From contig CAVPEV010000005.1 in NCBI GenBank assembly GCA_963703555.1, positions 1-52,683 on the forward strand: DNA of 52,683 nucleotides. Direction: 5' to 3'. The translations under genes were made by a program, and so were the position numbers. Of this stretch, positions 49,291-52,683 are shown in pieces; position 1 is the first letter of the stretch; each line of letters opens with the position of its first letter. Below the pieces are notes generated by a model that saw nothing but the letters and a program-made list of their open reading frames with translations, searched no databases and was not told where the DNA came from. Source of the stretch: CAVPEV01 sp963703555 (GTDB taxonomy: Bacteria; Actinomycetota; Actinomycetes; Actinomycetales; Cellulomonadaceae).

Positions 49291-49631
49291 GGCAGGCCGC
49301 CCGGTCGGCGGGGCGACCCGGCGGACCACCCGGAAGACACCGGTACCAAGGCACCGATCGGACGAGCCGGCCACGGGGAGCGGGCGGGCCAGGCCGGCCC
49401 GCCGGCGACCATCCGGTCGTAGCCGGCGAGCGCCGCCCTGGCCTGGCCGAGCAGCACCGCCGTGCGCCGCAGCCGGGCCGCCTCGGCGGACAGTGCGCAG
49501 CGGTACCCGTCGGCGGCGTCGGAGACCCAGTCCGCCCCGGATGCCGACACGAGCAGCCGCCGCGCCTGCCCGACGAGGTCTTCGGCGCGACCCAGAGCCG
49601 GCCCGGCCGGCGGCGCCCACCCGAACGTCAT
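49287..49631 (-). CDS. WXG100-like small protein paired with the lipase
   Basis: 114 residues from the ATG at 49631; an earlier ATG at 49691 is possible. Residues 12-85 are a helical hairpin-like stretch with GADWVSDAADGYRCALSAEAARLR, where Trp occupies the turn as in WXG100 proteins. The ~30 C-terminal residues are proline-rich. Its stop overlaps the GTG of the lipase (GTGA, 49287-49290). Small WXG100-like plus a larger WXG-headed enzyme is the usual arrangement for type VII substrates, but no ESX secretion genes are visible here. Confidence 0.65.
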   Translation of the reverse strand: MTFGWAPPAGPALGRAEDLVGQARRLLVSASGADWVSDAADGYRCALSAEAARLRRTAVLLGQARAALAGYDRMVAGGPAWPARSPWPARPIGALVPVSSGWSAGSPRRPGGLP

Positions 49632-49802
49632 GTCCCGGACGGTAGGCGACGACGCACGGCGGCCGATCGGGTGACCTCCGTGGCCCGGCATGACCCGTCC
49701 GTCCCGGTGCCCTGGGGGTGGCGCGCAGCCGCCCTCGACTCACGGCCGGTCCGGCCGGCGACCGACCCCCGGCGCGTTCGCGGCTCTGGGAGGATGGTCG
49801 CC

Positions 49803-51254
49803 ATGACGACCTGGGACGTGGCCGAGCGCGTGCGGCTGGCTGACGTGACCCCGCCGATCCCGCTGGGCCCGCTCGACGGGCGCTACCGGCCGGTGGTGGC
49901 GCCGCTCGTCGACCACCTGTCCGAACCGGCGCTCAACCGGGAGCGGGTGCACGTGGAGGTGGAGTGGCTCATCCACCTCACCTCCCACCACGTGCTGCCG
50001 GGCGCACCCGTGCTCTCTGCGCAGGAGCAGGACTACCTGCGCAACGTGGTGGCGACCTTCGGCCCGGACGAGATCGCCGAGCTCGCCGGCATCGAACGGA
50101 TCACCCAGCACGACGTCAAGGCCGTGGAGTACTTCGTCAAGGCCCGGCTCGCCGCAGCGCCCGCCGTCCTGGGGGAGAGCACGGTGCTGGCGTCCGTGGG
50201 CGAGCTCGTGCACTTCGCCTGCACCAGCGAGGACATCAACAACCTCAGCTACGCCCTGCTCGTCCGGTCCGCCGTGCAGCAGGTCTGGCTGCCGGCGGCC
50301 CGCGCCCTCGTCGACCAGCTCGCCGCACTGGCCAGGGACAACGCCGACGTCGCCATGCTCGCCCTGACCCACGGGCAGCCGGCCACGCCGACGACGCTCG
50401 GCAAGGAGATCGCCGTCTTCGCCCACCGGCTGCGCCGCCAGCTGCGCCGGGTCGAGGACGCGGAGTACCTGGGCAAGCTCAACGGGGCCACCGGCACGTA
50501 CGGGGCCCACCTGGTGGCGGTGCCGGACGCCGACTGGCAGGCGGTCAGTCGCGCACTTCGTCGAGCACCTGGGTCTGACCTGGAACCCGCTGACCACGCA
50601 GATCGAGTCGCACGACTGGCAGTCGGAGCTGTACGCGGACGTGGCCCGGTTCAACCGGATCGCTGCACAACCTCGCCACCGACGTGTGGAGCTACATCTC
50701 CCGCGGGGTGTTCGTCCAGGTGCCGGTGGAAGGCGCGACCGGCTCGTCGACGATGCCGCACAAGGTCAACCCGATCCGGTTCGAGAACGCCGAGGCCAAC
50801 CTCGAGCTGTCCTGCGCCCTGCTGGACACGCTGGCCGCCACGCTGGTGACCTGCCGACTGCAGCGCGACCTCACCGACTCGACCAGCGCAGCGCACCATC
50901 GGCACTGCGTTCGGCCACTCGCTGCTGGCGATCGACAACCTGCACCGTGGCCTGACCGCCCTGTCGGTGGACCGTGAGCTGCTCGCCCGCGAGCTGGACG
51001 ACGCCTGGGAGGTCCTTGGCGAGCCGATTCAGTCGGCGATGCGGGCCGCGGCGGTGGCCGGGGTCCCCGGGATGGATAACCCCTACGAGCGGCTGCGCGA
51101 GCTCACCCGTGGCCGGCGGATCACGGCCGAGGACATCCGGGCGTTCATCGCCGGACTCGGTTTGCCGGCGCAGGTGGAGGCCCGCCTGGCGGCCCTCACG
51201 CCGGGCACGTACACCGGGCTCGCCGCCCGGCTGGTCCGCCACCTGGCGGACTGA
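49803..51254 (+). pseudogene. purB: Adenylosuccinate lyase, broken by three single-base insertions
   Basis: Reads as a full-length PurB of about 482 residues across three frames: IPLGPLDGRYRPVVAPLVDHLSE, GIERITQHDVKAVEYFVK, FACTSEDINNLSYALLVRSAV, MLALTHGQPATPTTLGKEI, KLNGATGTYGAH; then FVEHLGLTWNPLTTQIESHDW; then GATGSSTMPHKVNPIRFENAEANL (the flexible catalytic loop SSxMPxKxNP); then QRTIGTAFGHSLLAIDNL to the stop. Breaks at about 50558, 50666 and 50890 are each fixed by deleting one base. It catalyses two fumarate-releasing steps in purine synthesis and is normally essential, so the breaks are probably sequencing insertions. An ATG at 49794 is an alternative start; GGGAGG lies upstream. Confidence 0.9.
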
Positions 51255-51357
51255 TCAGCCGGCGCACCGGGCCACCACGCGGACAGGTCTGGACACCGCC
51301 GGGCCGACGCCACGACACTGCTGCCCGATTCGTCCCGTCGTGTCCGGGAGGTGCGCG

Positions 51358-52266
51358 GTGCCGGTCCTGGTGCCGGTCATGCAGAAGGCGTTGACGCCTG
51401 CGGCCGCACAGGGCTACCTCGTCGCGGGGGACGACCGAGTGGCGGGCTACGTCGTCCGTGCCGCCGACGTCGCGTTCGCCTCCACGCCCGCCCAGCTGTA
51501 CGAGGTGCACGGCCTGGGCTACCCGGGGTCTGACCTGACACCGGACGCCCCCTGGGTCGACGTGCTGCGGTTCAGCTCCGCGCCGAACCTCCAGTACCGG
51601 GAGGTGCCCGGCTACGTCGTCCCGATGTGGTGGTTGCGGCACTCCCGGATCACCCCGGGCGCCGAGGTGGTCCGGGTGTTCGCCGATGGCACGAGCCAGC
51701 TGCTCGGCCGGTACGGCACGGTGGGCACCGGCTGGACGTCGACCGACCTGGCGGCTCGCCATCCTGGGGCGGCACCGCTGTCCCGCTGCGTGGGGCCGGT
51801 CGCGCGCTGGCACGGCGGGTACCTCGACGCCGACGTGGTCGACGACGGACGCACGGTGGTCCTCGCCCTCGCCAGCCCGCCGCTGTCCGAGGTGGGGTTC
51901 CGCCGCGGACCGTCCGGCCGGTGGCAGCGCCAGGTGCCCTGGGAGTTCGTCGACGAGCTCTTCGAGCTGGACATCACGGCACGCTGGCGCGGTCTGGGCG
52001 TGCGGGTGGTGGACCAGTGGGAGGACGTCGACCGCAACGTCATCGTCCGGGTGGCCCACCTCGGCGACGACCTCGACCGCGCCGAGCGGGTCGGCATGCA
52101 CCGCCCCGAGCCGGGTGTCTACGAGGCCACGGTGCACGCCGCGGAGCTGACCGACCTGCGCACAGCCCAGATCGTCCCGGACGAGTGGACCCGGGGGCAC
52201 GCCGCGCAGGAGCGGGCAGCTGCGCACGCGCACCCACTCGCGCCCGATCAGCGCACCGTCGCCTGA
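51358..52266 (+). CDS. Hypothetical protein (302 aa)
   Basis: GTG start with GGAGG 7 bases upstream. Soluble, no signal peptide. The sequence begins MQKALTPAAAQGYLVAGDDRVAGYVVRAADVAFA. Near residue 80-110 it has LRFSSAPNLQYREVPGYVVPMWWLRHSRITPGAEVVRVF, then a region with two repeated elements on strands (WHGGYLDADVVDDGRTVVLALAS; WEFVDELFELDITARWRG). I do not recognise the family. It is on the same strand as purB and 103 bases downstream, so it could be co-transcribed, but no functional link is evident. Confidence 0.65.
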   Translation: MPVLVPVMQKALTPAAAQGYLVAGDDRVAGYVVRAADVAFASTPAQLYEVHGLGYPGSDLTPDAPWVDVLRFSSAPNLQYREVPGYVVPMWWLRHSRITPGAEVVRVFADGTSQLLGRYGTVGTGWTSTDLAARHPGAAPLSRCVGPVARWHGGYLDADVVDDGRTVVLALASPPLSEVGFRRGPSGRWQRQVPWEFVDELFELDITARWRGLGVRVVDQWEDVDRNVIVRVAHLGDDLDRAERVGMHRPEPGVYEATVHAAELTDLRTAQIVPDEWTRGHAAQERAAAHAHPLAPDQRTVA

Positions 52267-52335
52267 GGGCCGGGCACCGGCTGGGCCGGTTTCGCGCGCA
52301 GGCCGCGCAGGCGGAGCGGGACCGCTCGGGGCTAT

Positions 52336-52683
52336 CCTCGTCGCGATCGCGGTAGTGGATGGTCGCCGAGACGCCGCCGCCGGCGCGGCGGTCGTGCTCG
52401 GTCGCCTGCAGATGGCGGAAGCTCAGGTACTTGTCGTAATTGTCCATCTCGGTGCGGCGCTCAAGGTGCCAGCGCATGCCGCGCCGGTCGGTGAGACCCT
52501 TCACCGGCTCCGCCACCTGGAGCGTGAAAGCGTCGGCCCCGTCGCCGTAGCTGACCGCCAGCAAGCGGTCGCCGGGCTTGGCGTTCTCCAGCGCCGCCAC
52601 CAGCAGCATCAGCGTGAACGCCGCGCCGGTATTGCCGAGGCGACCGAAGAACGGGTCTTGCACCTGCGTCTTGGCATCGAGCC
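52336..52683 (-). CDS. Fragment of a KAS III/HMG-CoA synthase-like protein (runs off the right edge; truncated at left)
   Basis: The minus-strand frame from the edge reads KTQVQDPFFGRLGNTGAAFTLMLLVAALE, then GDRLLAVSYGDGADAFTLQV, then MDNYDKYLSFRHL and GVSATIHYRDRDED. This matches the C-terminal end of thiolase-fold HMG-CoA synthase-like proteins that continue into a zinc-ribbon/OB (DUF35) domain. After RDRDED the homology stops abruptly at about 52336-52340 and the frame runs into unrelated actinobacterial sequence. GC content and codon bias are lower than in the rest of the window. The fragment is probably from another organism (proteobacterial-like) joined here by assembly, or a recent insertion. 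Confidence 0.6.

Overview
This is a very GC-rich window with GTG/ATG starts, GGAGG-type ribosome binding sites and densely overlapping (ATGA/GTGA) genes. Gene content (Tad locus with a LysM protein, CtaG/CopD fusion, DUF4236, EcsC, a WXG100-like pair, E1-alpha/E1-beta/E2 dehydrogenase operon, HisC/Pat) fits a high-GC actinomycete, probably in or near Micrococcales; I cannot place the genus. The last ~345 bases look foreign (proteobacterial-like) and may be an assembly join.

Layout. (1) 1-10175, all on the minus strand: a Tad/Flp pilus operon. In transcription order it encodes a lipoprotein, a secreted protein, a CpaB/SAF protein, a CpaE/TadZ-like ATPase, TadA, TadB, TadC, a Flp-like small pilin, three TadE/TadG-like pseudopilins and a large LysM membrane protein cut by the left edge. 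(2) 10448-14254: a protein with two XRE-like helix-turn-helix domains, divergent from two unrecognised genes, then an EcsC-family gene. (3) 14622-22384: a mobile or accessory segment. It opens with the 3' half of a tRNA-Gly(CCC) gene, the classic attachment site of tRNA-targeting islands, and a tyrosine integrase. It then carries a Panacea-domain/PIN-like toxin-antitoxin pair, a HepT/MNT pair with an HTH-fused antitoxin and a perfect operator palindrome, an ISL3 remnant, a frameshifted IS1595-type element, a decayed dehydrogenase fragment and an AAA/DUF4143 ATPase. (4) 22582-28252: chromosomal-type genes: DUF4236/TPR protein, a hypothetical, a zinc alcohol dehydrogenase divergent from an SDR, DoxX, and an MGMT-like protein. 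(5) 28378-34669: a dipeptide/oligopeptide ABC importer operon ending in a P1 (DmpA-type) aminopeptidase, followed by a TetR regulator and a GAF-GGDEF diguanylate cyclase. (6) 36840-42086, minus strand: S9 peptidase, arsenite methyltransferase, CopD-CtaG fusion. (7) 42332-47334, minus strand: E2, E1-beta, E1-alpha of a 2-oxoacid dehydrogenase, preceded by a striking double palindrome and then HisC/Pat. (8) 47391-52266: a small membrane protein, a WXG100-like/lipase pair, purB and a hypothetical.

Sequence quality matters here. E1-alpha (about ten), the E2 start (one) and purB (three) are all broken by single-base insertions that restore the expected protein when removed. This looks like long-read insertion error rather than biology. 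The IS1595 frameshift is of the opposite sign and may be real decay.

The most interesting biology is in the 14.6-22.4 kb segment: two toxin-antitoxin modules with recognisable operators behind an integrase. The tRNA fragment's polarity also suggests that a second island, possibly including the Tad locus, lies on its left.
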